Assembly: GCA_041739295.1 (NCBI GenBank)
Contig: JBGSOE010000360.1
Span: 1-5,975 of the forward strand
DNA from: JAHJQQ01 sp041739295
GTDB lineage: Bacteria; Pseudomonadota; Gammaproteobacteria; Thiohalobacterales; Thiohalobacteraceae
Length of the DNA stretch: 5,975 nucleotides
Reading direction: 5' to 3'
Below, piece by piece: positions 1-5,975 of the stretch. The notes under the pieces were generated by a model, which saw only the letters and a program-made list of their open reading frames with translations, did no database searches and had not been told where the DNA came from. Within the stretch, counting starts at the first letter, position 1, and the number at the start of each line of letters is the position of its first letter. The position numbers and the translations under genes were made by a program.

Positions 1-323
1 GAAGCGTAGGCAATGGCCGCGGTTGTTATAGAGCCGTAAGATTTTTCCATGCCCCCCCGCTGCTATCCTAGAGGAAAGTGTAACGCCAACTTAGCCAAGC
101 AGCCTACACGATATCGTATTGCGACGAACAAACTATTGATCTGACGCAAGGCATGGAAACATCTTTAACGTACTAATATGTTAACCAGGGTGTTGGGCTC
201 ATAACGGTGAAACATAATCTGACTATGATTAGGTCTGCCGGTCGAGGGAGTGGGATGCCATGTATGTCCTACTAATTTCCTCGAATAATACTAAGATTTA
301 AGGTTTATGAGGCGTCTACTCAT

Positions 324-363
324 GGCATAAATGGGATTTGGGCTTTTGATTTTTATGCCCAAA
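324..363 (+). other. Two overlapping, mutually exclusive inverted repeats
   Basis: Two perfect stems compete for the same bases. Stem A pairs GGCATAAA (324-331) with TTTATGCC (352-359) around a 20-nt loop. Stem B pairs TTTGGGC (337-343) with GCCCAAA (357-363) around a 13-nt T-rich loop. Stem B can be lengthened by TAAAT (328-332) with ATTTA (365-369) across a small internal loop. Bases 357-359 are needed by both, so only one can form at a time. Such an arrangement can be an RNA switch, an attenuator, or overlapping operators for a dimeric regulator. It can also arise by chance in AT-rich DNA. It lies about 200 bases before the xfp start, and no known riboswitch class is recognised. Confidence 0.35.
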
Positions 364-456
364 GATTTACCCCCCCGATATTTATTTGCAGTTGGTGTCA
401 TCACTGTGGGCGTTCTGTAGTAGGCAACATACATGGCAGTGACCTTAACAACCAGC

Positions 457-477
457 GATTCGCTCAGCGAGTGAATC
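457..477 (+). other. Hairpin in the xfp leader
   Basis: GATTCGCT (457-464) pairs with AGTGAATC (470-477) around a 5-nt loop, eight pairs including one G-T wobble. The surrounding bases give alternative small palindromes, AGCG-ATT-CGCT (454-464) and CGCT-C-AGCG (461-469). CCAG (452-455) can also close with CTGG (483-486) outside the main stem. No T-run follows, so it is not an intrinsic terminator. It could be a leader structure that stabilises the xfp message, or a protein-binding site. Biological role is not shown. Confidence 0.35.
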
Positions 478-511
478 TGTATCTGGCGCTAGGTGGAGGA
501 TTTAACGGTTA

Positions 512-528
512 GCAGACCCGCTGTCTGC
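512..528 (+). other. Small hairpin just upstream of the xfp RBS
   Basis: GCAGAC (512-517) and GTCTGC (523-528) form a perfect 6-bp stem with a 5-nt loop, ending 13 bases before the GGAGG of the ribosome-binding site. A second GTCTG at 531-535 could replace the first one as partner of CAGAC (513-517), moving the stem closer to the ribosome-binding site. The two pairings are mutually exclusive. An effect on xfp translation is inference only. Confidence 0.35.
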
Positions 529-541
529 AAGTCTGGATTAT

Positions 542-546
542 GGAGG
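542..546 (+). promoter_or_regulatory. Ribosome-binding site of xfp
   Basis: A full GGAGG core lies 10 bases before the ATG at 557. It is a strong match to the anti-Shine-Dalgarno sequence and supports 557 as the true start. No other in-frame start near it has comparable support. Confidence 0.8.
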
Positions 547-556
547 ATTCATTATC

Positions 557-2953
557 ATGGCTAAAGTAACCAATCTGGCAGAATATACGCACACTACGTT
601 GAGTCCCGAAGAGTTGCGCCTGATCAATGCCTGGTGGCGCACCTGCAATTTTCTCTCGGTGGGTATGATCTACCTGCGCGACAACCCCCTCCTCAAAGAA
701 CCGCTCAAGATCGAGCACGTTAAGCACCGTCTGCTCGGCCATTGGGGCGCGAGCCCGGCACTGTCCTTCACCTGGGCGCATCTCAATCGCATTATCAAGC
801 GTGACGATCTGGATATGATCTTCATGGCCGGCCCCGGTCACGGTGCACCGGGCGTGCTCGGGCCGACGTATATCGAAGGCACGTATTCCGAGGTCTATCC
901 CGACAAGAGTCAGGACGCGGAGGGCATGCGCAAATTCTTCAAGCAGTTTTCCTTTCCCGGCCAGATCGGCTCGCATGTCACACCGGAGACGCCTGGATCA
1001 ATTCACGAGGGCGGTGAACTCGGCTACAGCGTCGCCCATGCCTACGGTGCCTGCCTCGACAATCCGGATCTCATCGTCGCCTGTGTGGTCGGCGATGGCG
1101 AGGCCGAAACCGGTCCGCTCGCCACTGCCTGGCATTCGAATAAGTTCATCAACCCAATCCGCGACGGCGCCGTATTGCCGATTCTGAACCTCAACGGTTA
1201 CAAGATCGCCAATCCGACTATCCTCGCGCGTATCAGTCACGAGGAACTGGAAGCGTTGTTCCGCGGCTACGGTTATACGCCCTGTTTTGTCGAAGGTGAC
1301 GATCCCGACACGATGCACCAATCCATGGCCGAGACCTTGGATAAGGCCATCGCGGATATCCGCGACATTCAGAAGAAGGCGCGCACGAGTGGCCTGGCCG
1401 AACGGCCGCGCTGGCCGATGATCGTGCTGCGCACGCCCAAGGGTTGGTCCGGACCGAAAGAGATCAACGGCCACAAGGCTGAAGGTTCCTGGCGTTCGCA
1501 TCAAGTGCCGTTTTCGGATGTGCGTACGAACCCTGCACATTTGCAACTCCTGGAAGACTGGCTGAAGAGCTATAAGCCGGAAGAGTTGTTCGACGCGAAT
1601 GGCGTGCTGGTTCCTGAACTGCAGGAACTCGCGCCCAAGGGCGGTCGGCGTATGAGCGCCAATCTGCATGCCAACGGTGGTCTGTTGCGCAAAGAACTCA
1701 AATTACCGGACTTCCGCAACTATGCAGTAGACGTCAAGGAGCGGGGTAAGGTGCTTTACGAGAACACCAAGCCGCTCGGCGAATTCCTGCGCGATGTGAT
1801 GCGCAATAACATGACCAACTTCCGCGTATTCGGTCCAGACGAGACGGCCTCCAATCGTTTGCAGGCAATCTATGAGGTGAGCAAGAAGACGTGGATGGCG
1901 GAAATGTATCCCGAGGATGCCGACGGGGGCGAACTGTCGCGTGACGGGCGGGTCATGGAAATGCTCTCCGAACACACCCTGATCGGCTGGCTCGAAGGTT
2001 ATCTATTGACCGGTCGGCATGGCTTCTTTCATACCTACGAAGCCTTCGCACACGTGATCGACTCGATGTTCAATCAGCACGCCAAGTGGCTGGACATCTG
2101 CAAGAATCATGTACCGTGGCGCGCCTCGGTGGCCTCGCAGAATATCCTGCTGTCATCCACTGTCTGGCGGCAGGATCACAACGGCTTCTCGCATCAGGAC
2201 CCGGGCTTCATCGATCTGGTCACCAACAAGAGCCCGAGTGTGACGCGTATCTATCTGCCGCCGGATGCCAATACGCTGCTGGCAGTGGCGGATCACTGCC
2301 TGCGCTCGACCGATTGCATCAACGTCATTGTCGCCGATAAACAGAAGCACCTGCAATTCGCCACCATCGACGAGGCGGTCGTGCACTGCGCCAAGGGCAT
2401 CGGCATCTGGCGCCGCGCCAGCAACGACGAGGGTGTGGAACCGGATGTGGTGATGGCTTCCTGCGGTGATGTGGCGACGCAAGAGGCATTGGCGGCCACT
2501 GCGATCCTGCGCGAGCATCTGCCGGATCTGAAGGTGCGTTTCGTCAACGTGGTGGATCTCTACAAGATGCAACCGGCGAGCGAACATCCGCACGGTTCGA
2601 CGGAACGGGAATTCGACAGCCTGTTTACCACCGACAAACCGGTGATTTTCAATTTCCACGGCTATCCCTGGCTGATTCACAAGCTCGCCTACCGTTTCAA
2701 GAATCACGAGCAGATCCACGTTCGCGGTTACAAGGAGCGTGGGAATATCAACACGCCGTTGGAATTGGCGATCCTCAACGAGACCGATCGCTTCACCCTG
2801 GTGATCGACGTGATCGATCGGGTGCCCGGTCTGGCCGCGCGCGCCGCGCATCTGAAAGAGCGGATGAAGAACGAGATCATCCATAACCTTGCCTATGCGC
2901 ATGAGCACGGCACCGACCGCGACGAATTCACCAATTGGGTGTGGCCGTTGTAG
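557..2953 (+). CDS. xfp: Xylulose-5-phosphate/fructose-6-phosphate phosphoketolase
   Basis: This 798-residue cytosolic, thiamine-diphosphate-dependent enzyme splits xylulose-5-phosphate with phosphate into glyceraldehyde-3-phosphate and acetyl-phosphate. Many members also split fructose-6-phosphate into erythrose-4-phosphate and acetyl-phosphate. Both family signatures are present: EGGELGY at residues 151-157, and a G-x3-D-x-P...GDGE pattern at 164-182 that includes the GDG of the cofactor/metal site (179-181). Other active-site motifs are GHWGAS (His62), GPGHGAP (His95), SEH (Glu472, the likely cofactor-activating glutamate) and WRQDHNGFSHQDPG (His541, His546). Their spacing matches what I recall of the Bifidobacterium enzyme: the 69-residue gap from glutamate to the first histidine is the same. 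The N-terminal cofactor domain (about 10-370), middle domain (about 375-590) and C-terminal domain (about 600-795) are all complete, and length is normal for the family. Sequence cannot tell whether it prefers X5P or uses both substrates. The start is supported by GGAGG at 542-546. A glycogen phosphorylase follows, suggesting that the acetyl-phosphate is drawn from stored glycogen. Confidence 0.97.
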   Translation: MAKVTNLAEYTHTTLSPEELRLINAWWRTCNFLSVGMIYLRDNPLLKEPLKIEHVKHRLLGHWGASPALSFTWAHLNRIIKRDDLDMIFMAGPGHGAPGVLGPTYIEGTYSEVYPDKSQDAEGMRKFFKQFSFPGQIGSHVTPETPGSIHEGGELGYSVAHAYGACLDNPDLIVACVVGDGEAETGPLATAWHSNKFINPIRDGAVLPILNLNGYKIANPTILARISHEELEALFRGYGYTPCFVEGDDPDTMHQSMAETLDKAIADIRDIQKKARTSGLAERPRWPMIVLRTPKGWSGPKEINGHKAEGSWRSHQVPFSDVRTNPAHLQLLEDWLKSYKPEELFDANGVLVPELQELAPKGGRRMSANLHANGGLLRKELKLPDFRNYAVDVKERGKVLYENTKPLGEFLRDVMRNNMTNFRVFGPDETASNRLQAIYEVSKKTWMAEMYPEDADGGELSRDGRVMEMLSEHTLIGWLEGYLLTGRHGFFHTYEAFAHVIDSMFNQHAKWLDICKNHVPWRASVASQNILLSSTVWRQDHNGFSHQDPGFIDLVTNKSPSVTRIYLPPDANTLLAVADHCLRSTDCINVIVADKQKHLQFATIDEAVVHCAKGIGIWRRASNDEGVEPDVVMASCGDVATQEALAATAILREHLPDLKVRFVNVVDLYKMQPASEHPHGSTEREFDSLFTTDKPVIFNFHGYPWLIHKLAYRFKNHEQIHVRGYKERGNINTPLELAILNETDRFTLVIDVIDRVPGLAARAAHLKERMKNEIIHNLAYAHEHGTDRDEFTNWVWPL

Positions 2954-2960
2954 ACGACAC

Positions 2961-3037
2961 CGTCATCCCGGCGAATGCCGGGGTCCAGATTCCGTAACAG
3001 CGGTGAACCCTGGATCCTGGCCTACGCCAGGATGACG
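2961..3037. repeat. REPIN-like 77-bp palindromic repeat, copy 1
   Basis: The element starts CGTCATCC and ends with the reverse complement GGATGACG, eight bases after the xfp stop codon. It consists of two inverted ~28-bp half-units (2961-2988 and 3010-3037) around a 21-bp spacer. Each half forms its own hairpin: CCCGGC/GCCGGG on the left and CCTGG/CCAGG on the right. It differs from copy 2 at 8 of 77 positions, all within the left half and spacer. Its sequence resembles the GTCATCC...GGATCCAG repeats dispersed in many proteobacterial genomes. Two inverted REP units are the layout of REPINs, which are moved by RAYT transposases elsewhere; none is encoded here. No T-run follows, so it is not a classical terminator, but as RNA it could protect the xfp message 3' end or reduce read-through into glgP. 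Confidence 0.85.
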
Positions 3038-3095
3038 GATGAGGAATCGATCAGGCTTCTCAGAACGAATGGTGTGCGCTCGGGATGTGGAACAC

Positions 3096-3172
3096 CGTCA
3101 TCCCGGCGCAGGCCGGGATCCAGAATCCGCAACTATGGTGAACCCTGGATCCTGGCCTACGCCAGGATGACG
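3096..3172. repeat. REPIN-like 77-bp palindromic repeat, copy 2
   Basis: This is the second copy of the 2961-3037 element, in the same orientation and exactly 135 bp further on. Half-units lie at 3096-3123 and 3145-3172. The last 36 bases (3137-3172) are identical to copy 1 (3002-3037). Both copies are preceded by ACAC. The left hairpin is more symmetrical than in copy 1 (GGGATCCAG instead of GGGGTCCAG), so this copy looks closer to the family consensus. The 58 bases between the copies (3038-3095) are unlike the repeat. No target-site duplication is obvious around either copy. It ends 58 bases before the glgP start. Confidence 0.85.
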
Positions 3173-3218
3173 TCTGAGTAAATAGCCAGATATTCCATAA
3201 CGACAGCGTTTCAACAAT

Positions 3219-3222
3219 GGAG
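3219..3222 (+). promoter_or_regulatory. Ribosome-binding site of glgP
   Basis: GGAG lies 8 bases before the ATG at 3231, the usual spacing. It favours this start over the internal in-frame ATG at 3291 (residue 21), which has only a weak purine stretch in front of it. Confidence 0.65.
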
Positions 3223-3230
3223 CGACAGTC

Positions 3231-5747
3231 ATGACAGGAAAACATCACTCAACCATCATCAAAACCAGCCTGCCCACAACGCCCGGATCCATGACAGACG
3301 TGCGCACCGGTCTGCAGGCTGCCGACCTCAAGCAGGCGGTGACCGATCATATGAGCTATTCCATAGGACGTTTGCCGGCAGTCGCGACTCCGCATGATTA
3401 CTATCGCGCCCTTTCACTCGCGGTGCGCGATCGCATGCAGCAGCGTTGGATGAGCACCACCCAGACCTATTTCGATCTGAATCGGAAGATTGCCTGTTAC
3501 CTTTCGGCGGAATTTCTGATGGGCCCGCATCTGGGTAACAACCTGGTCAATCTCGGACTGGAACAGGCAGCCCGCACGGCGATGGCGGACCTGGGGCACG
3601 ATCTCGATGTCATTTTGGCGTGCGAGGAAGAACCGGGCCTGGGTAACGGTGGGTTAGGGCGGCTCGCGGCCTGTTATCTCGATTCCCTGGCGACGCTGGA
3701 ACGTCCGGCGATCGGTTACGGTATCCGCTATGAGTTCGGTATTTTCGATCAGGAGATTCGCGACGGCTGGCAGGCAGAGATCACCGACAAATGGTTGCGT
3801 CACGGTAATCCGTGGGAGATCGCCAAGCCGGACGTTTTCTACAACGTCAACTGGGGCGGTCACAGCGAACAGTATCGCGATGACGACGGTAGTTACCATA
3901 TGCGCTGGGTACCGTATCGGGTCGTGAAGGGCATTGCCTACGACACACCGATTCAGGGCTACGGCGTCAACACCTGCAACACGCTGCGACTGTGGAGTGC
4001 CGAGGCGATCGAGTCATTCGATTTCCAGGCCTTCAATACCGGTGATTATTACCAGGCCGTGGCGAACAAAATGGCGTCCGAAACCATTACCAAAGTGCTC
4101 TATCCCAACGACGAGCCAGAAATCGGCAAACGCTTGCGACTCGCGCAGCAGTACTTCTTCGTCTCCTGTTCATTACAGGACATGTTGCACCTGCTGGATC
4201 TTGCCGGGGAATCGGTACACAACTTCGCGCACCGCTTCGCCGTGCAACTCAACGACACGCATCCGTCCATCGGCGTGGCCGAGCTGATGCGCCTGCTGAT
4301 GGACGAGCGTCGACTTGGCTGGGACGAGGCCTGGTCCATCACCACCGCGACCTTCGGCTATACCAATCACACGCTGTTGCCGGAAGCGCTTGAAACCTGG
4401 CCGCTGCCGATGTTCCGTGAGTACCTGCCGCGGCATCTGGATATCATCTACGAGATCAATAATCGTTTTCTCGCCGAGGTGCGCGAACGTTTCCCGGGTG
4501 ACGAGGCGCGCGTCGCGCGCATGTCGCTGATCGGCGAGGAGGGCGGTAAGCGCGTGCGCATGGCGCATCTCGCCACCGTCGGTAGTCATGCCGTCAACGG
4601 TGTCGCTGCGCTGCATTCCGAATTATTGAAGGCGAGCGTGCTGAAGGATTTCTATGAACTCTGGCCGGAACGCTTCAGTAACAAGACCAACGGCGTCACG
4701 CCGCGGCGATTCCTTGCACTCGCCAACCCAGGCCTGACAGCGCTGCTCACCGGCATACTCGGCGATGCTTGGGTGGCGCATCTCGACGAACTGAGAAAGC
4801 TTGAAGTGTTTGCCGATGATGCCGCGTTCCGCCGCGACTGGCGCTCTGTCAAACAGGACAACAAGCAACGCCTTGCCGACTATGTGCGCGCGCATACCGG
4901 CATTGAACTCGACCCGACCTGGCTGTTCGATATTCAGGTCAAGCGTATCCATGAATACAAGCGTCAGCATCTGAACGTGCTGCACATCGTCACGCTCTAC
5001 AAGCGTCTGAAGGAAAATCCCGGACTGGATGTGGCGCCGCGCGCGTTCATCTTCGGTGGCAAGGCCGCGCCCGGTTATTTCATGGCCAAGCGCATTATCA
5101 AATTGATCAACGCGGTGGCCGAGACGGTCAACAACGATCCGGCCGTGAACACGCGTATGCGGGTCGCCTTCGTACCCAACTTCAACGTGCAGAATGCGCA
5201 CCTGATTTACCCGGCCGCTGATCTGTCCGAACAGATTTCCACTGCCGGCCTGGAGGCCTCCGGCACCGGTAACATGAAGTTCATGCTCAACGGCGCACTC
5301 ACCATCGGCACCCTCGATGGCGCCAATGTCGAGATCTGCGAGGAGGTCGGCGTGGATAACTTCTTCCTGTTTGGACTTGATGTTGCAGAGGTAGCAAACA
5401 TCAAGCGCGAGGGTTACCGGCCGGAAGCCTATGTCGAGGCCAATGCCGAATTGCGCGCGGTGCTCGAGCTCGTCGGCAGTGGTGAATTCTCACACGGCGA
5501 TAGCGAGGTGTTCCGCCCGGTGGTCGAGAATCTGCGGCAGTCCGATCCGTTCCTGGTGCTGGCGGATTACGCCGACTACATAGCCTGCCAGGAGAAGGTG
5601 AGTGCGGTGTGGAAGGATCAGGAGCGCTGGTCGCGCATGTCCATACTCAACACGGCACACAGCGGTAAGTTTTCCTCGGACCGCGCCATCGGTGAATATT
5701 GCGAGGCCATCTGGAACGTGCCGCCCGTGACGATTCACCTTGACTGA
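3231..5747 (+). CDS. glgP: Glycogen/alpha-glucan phosphorylase
   Basis: This 838-residue cytosolic GT35 enzyme uses phosphate to remove glucose-1-phosphate from the non-reducing ends of glycogen or maltodextrin, with pyridoxal phosphate as cofactor. The family signature EASGTGNMKF places the cofactor lysine at Lys683, with Glu675 beside it. Other conserved blocks are GLGNGGLGRLAACYLDS (136-152), GYGIRYEFGIF (162-172), QLNDTHPS (339-346), YTNHTLLPEALE with His380 (377-388), SNKTNGVTPRR (483-493) and KRIHEYKRQ with Arg572 and Lys577, the phosphate-binding region (571-579). Spacing follows rabbit muscle phosphorylase with an offset of about three residues. The muscle AMP-site residues are not kept: Tyr75 corresponds to Phe81, and Arg309/Arg310 to His320/Leu321. 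No match to the phosphoserine-14 segment is seen, so muscle-type AMP or phosphorylation control is unlikely, as in other bacterial enzymes. The first ~20 residues are low in conservation, so a start at 3291 is possible. glgX follows with overlap, pointing to joint glycogen breakdown. GlgP versus MalP substrate preference cannot be decided from sequence. Confidence 0.96.
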   Translation: MTGKHHSTIIKTSLPTTPGSMTDVRTGLQAADLKQAVTDHMSYSIGRLPAVATPHDYYRALSLAVRDRMQQRWMSTTQTYFDLNRKIACYLSAEFLMGPHLGNNLVNLGLEQAARTAMADLGHDLDVILACEEEPGLGNGGLGRLAACYLDSLATLERPAIGYGIRYEFGIFDQEIRDGWQAEITDKWLRHGNPWEIAKPDVFYNVNWGGHSEQYRDDDGSYHMRWVPYRVVKGIAYDTPIQGYGVNTCNTLRLWSAEAIESFDFQAFNTGDYYQAVANKMASETITKVLYPNDEPEIGKRLRLAQQYFFVSCSLQDMLHLLDLAGESVHNFAHRFAVQLNDTHPSIGVAELMRLLMDERRLGWDEAWSITTATFGYTNHTLLPEALETWPLPMFREYLPRHLDIIYEINNRFLAEVRERFPGDEARVARMSLIGEEGGKRVRMAHLATVGSHAVNGVAALHSELLKASVLKDFYELWPERFSNKTNGVTPRRFLALANPGLTALLTGILGDAWVAHLDELRKLEVFADDAAFRRDWRSVKQDNKQRLADYVRAHTGIELDPTWLFDIQVKRIHEYKRQHLNVLHIVTLYKRLKENPGLDVAPRAFIFGGKAAPGYFMAKRIIKLINAVAETVNNDPAVNTRMRVAFVPNFNVQNAHLIYPAADLSEQISTAGLEASGTGNMKFMLNGALTIGTLDGANVEICEEVGVDNFFLFGLDVAEVANIKREGYRPEAYVEANAELRAVLELVGSGEFSHGDSEVFRPVVENLRQSDPFLVLADYADYIACQEKVSAVWKDQERWSRMSILNTAHSGKFSSDRAIGEYCEAIWNVPPVTIHLD

Positions 5748-5975
5748 GAACCAACGCCAACACCTGACTCGTGATGGATCACGTTTTCCTCCGGGGGCTA
5801 CCGTTACCGCGGACGGGGTGAATTTTTGCGTCTTCAGCCGGCATGCAACCCGTGTCGAGCTGTTGCTCTATGAGCAGGCCGATAGTGCTGATCCATATCA
5901 GGTGGTCGCGCTCGATCCCGAATTCAATCGCAGTTTCTTTTTCTGGCATGTGTTTGTCGAGGGCGTGACCGAAGG
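5740..5975 (+). CDS. glgX: Glycogen debranching enzyme GlgX/isoamylase type, N-terminal part
   Basis: The frame runs off the right edge; 78 codons are visible. The product reads LTENQRQHLTRDGSRFPPGA, then residues such as DGVNFCVFSRHATRVELLLY and later FFFWHVFVEGV. This is the typical opening of GlgX/TreX/isoamylase proteins: a CBM48-like beta-sandwich with PPGA, the GVNF.VFS.HA motif and the WHVFVEG segment. These GH13 enzymes cut alpha-1,6 branches, mainly the short stubs left by glycogen phosphorylase, and are usually around 650-720 residues, so most of the gene and its catalytic domain lie outside the window. The first start after the in-frame stop (5728-5730) is TTG at 5740, overlapping the glgP end by 8 nt. 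I see no good Shine-Dalgarno, which fits translational coupling. CTG 5764 is a poorer alternative, and GTG 5818 would cut into the conserved domain. Family assignment is firm; GlgX versus TreX-like isoamylase is less certain. Confidence 0.85.
   Translation, partial: MTENQRQHLTRDGSRFPPGATVTADGVNFCVFSRHATRVELLLYEQADSADPYQVVALDPEFNRSFFFWHVFVEGVTE

Larger units (their letters stand above)
494..549 (+). repeat. Direct repeat of TGGAGGATT containing the SD sequence
   Basis: The nine bases TGGAGGATT occur at 494-502 and again at 541-549. The second copy contains the ribosome-binding site used by xfp. The first copy has an equally good GGAGG core (495-499), but I see no ATG, GTG or TTG at a usable distance after it. 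It therefore looks like a non-initiating duplicate. The hairpin at 512-528 lies between the two copies. A standby ribosome site or a small local duplication would both explain it. Confidence 0.5.
1..556. other. Gene-less, AT-richer region upstream of xfp
   Basis: No reading frame of useful length is supported on the + strand here, and stop codons are frequent. Direct counting of bases 1-420 gives 188 G/C (about 45%), against about 58% in a sampled 60-base stretch of the phosphoketolase gene. The region holds two runs of seven C (52-58 and 370-376), each followed by G. It also holds several inverted repeats: 6-bp arms at 242-247/279-284, 5-bp arms at 307-311/319-323, and stronger ones at 324-363, 457-477 and 512-528. 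I could not pick a convincing sigma-70 promoter: TTG-type -35 candidates at 193-198, 386-391 and 392-397 have no good -10 hexamer at 16-18 bp. It is most simply the control region and long 5' leader of xfp, or partly decayed DNA. A minus-strand gene might run off the left edge (see findings). Confidence 0.6.

Noticed and set aside
191..212. tRNA-like anticodon loop GGGCTCATAAC, resembling a Met tRNA
   Set aside because: The bases flanking the CTCATAA loop do not pair as an anticodon stem, and no T-arm consensus or acceptor stem is found around it.
255..275. Six-codon open frame (MPCMSY) after a GGGAG run
   Set aside because: It is too short to support, with close SD spacing of 4 nt. No run of regulatory codons or following attenuator links it to xfp.
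998..1669. Long minus-strand open frame (223 codons) opposite xfp
   Set aside because: It lies fully inside the well-supported phosphoketolase gene. Its product is rich in His and Arg with no recognisable domain, as expected for an antisense shadow of a GC-rich gene.
2153..2908. Long minus-strand open frame (251 codons) opposite the xfp 3' part
   Set aside because: It is also an antisense shadow, mirroring conserved phosphoketolase codons. No ribosome-binding site or family resemblance was seen.
2961..3172. CRISPR array or intrinsic terminator
   Set aside because: There are only two units, each internally palindromic, 135 bp apart and without regular spacers. No T-run follows the hairpins, so neither a CRISPR array nor a classical terminator fits.
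3173..3230. Promoter for glgP with -10-like CATAAC at 3196-3201
   Set aside because: The hexamer matches four of six -10 positions, but at 16-17 bp upstream the best -35 match is only about three of six. A separate glgP promoter is possible but not supported.
2975..3248. Small open frames on both strands across the repeats (2975-3181 plus, 3060-3248 minus)
   Set aside because: Their products are translated palindromic repeats, with peptides such as PWILAYARMT and FWIPACAGMT. These are a common cause of false small genes in genomes with this repeat type.
4623..5201. Minus-strand open frame (192 codons) opposite glgP
   Set aside because: It overlaps strongly conserved phosphorylase coding sequence, and its product shows no known motif.

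Overview
This window is a stretch of bacterial central carbon and glycogen metabolism. Three genes lie on the + strand: a phosphoketolase (557-2953), a glycogen phosphorylase (3231-5747), and the first 78 codons of a glycogen-debranching GlgX/isoamylase-type enzyme (from about 5740, cut by the window end). The genes are roughly 58% GC by a sample count. A 77-bp palindromic repeat of a kind scattered through many proteobacterial genomes sits twice between the first two genes. Together these suggest a proteobacterium, perhaps an autotrophic or C1-using gamma- or betaproteobacterium, where phosphoketolase often accompanies glycogen metabolism. The sequence alone does not fix the species or lifestyle.

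Layout. Positions 1-556 hold no convincing gene on the + strand. Bases 1-420 are about 45% GC by direct count and contain several inverted repeats and two C7 tracts. The last ~100 bases form a structured leader with two short hairpins and a duplicated Shine-Dalgarno-like 9-mer before the phosphoketolase start. The 277-bp gap after xfp carries the two 77-bp repeats and then a normal ribosome-binding site for glgP. The glgX reading frame appears to start inside the last codons of glgP, an 8-nt overlap that suggests translational coupling.

How the genes fit together (inference from known enzyme families). GlgX trims branch stubs and GlgP releases glucose-1-phosphate from glycogen by phosphorolysis. 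After conversion to fructose-6-phosphate or xylulose-5-phosphate, phosphoketolase splits the sugar phosphate with phosphate to give acetyl-phosphate. The cluster could therefore route stored glycogen to acetyl-phosphate (acetate plus ATP, or acetyl-CoA) without full glycolysis and without pyruvate decarboxylation.

Both complete enzymes look intact, with the expected length and catalytic motifs. I see no new protein family, CRISPR array, RNA gene or transposase gene. The less ordinary features are the leader upstream of xfp and the paired REPIN-like repeats.
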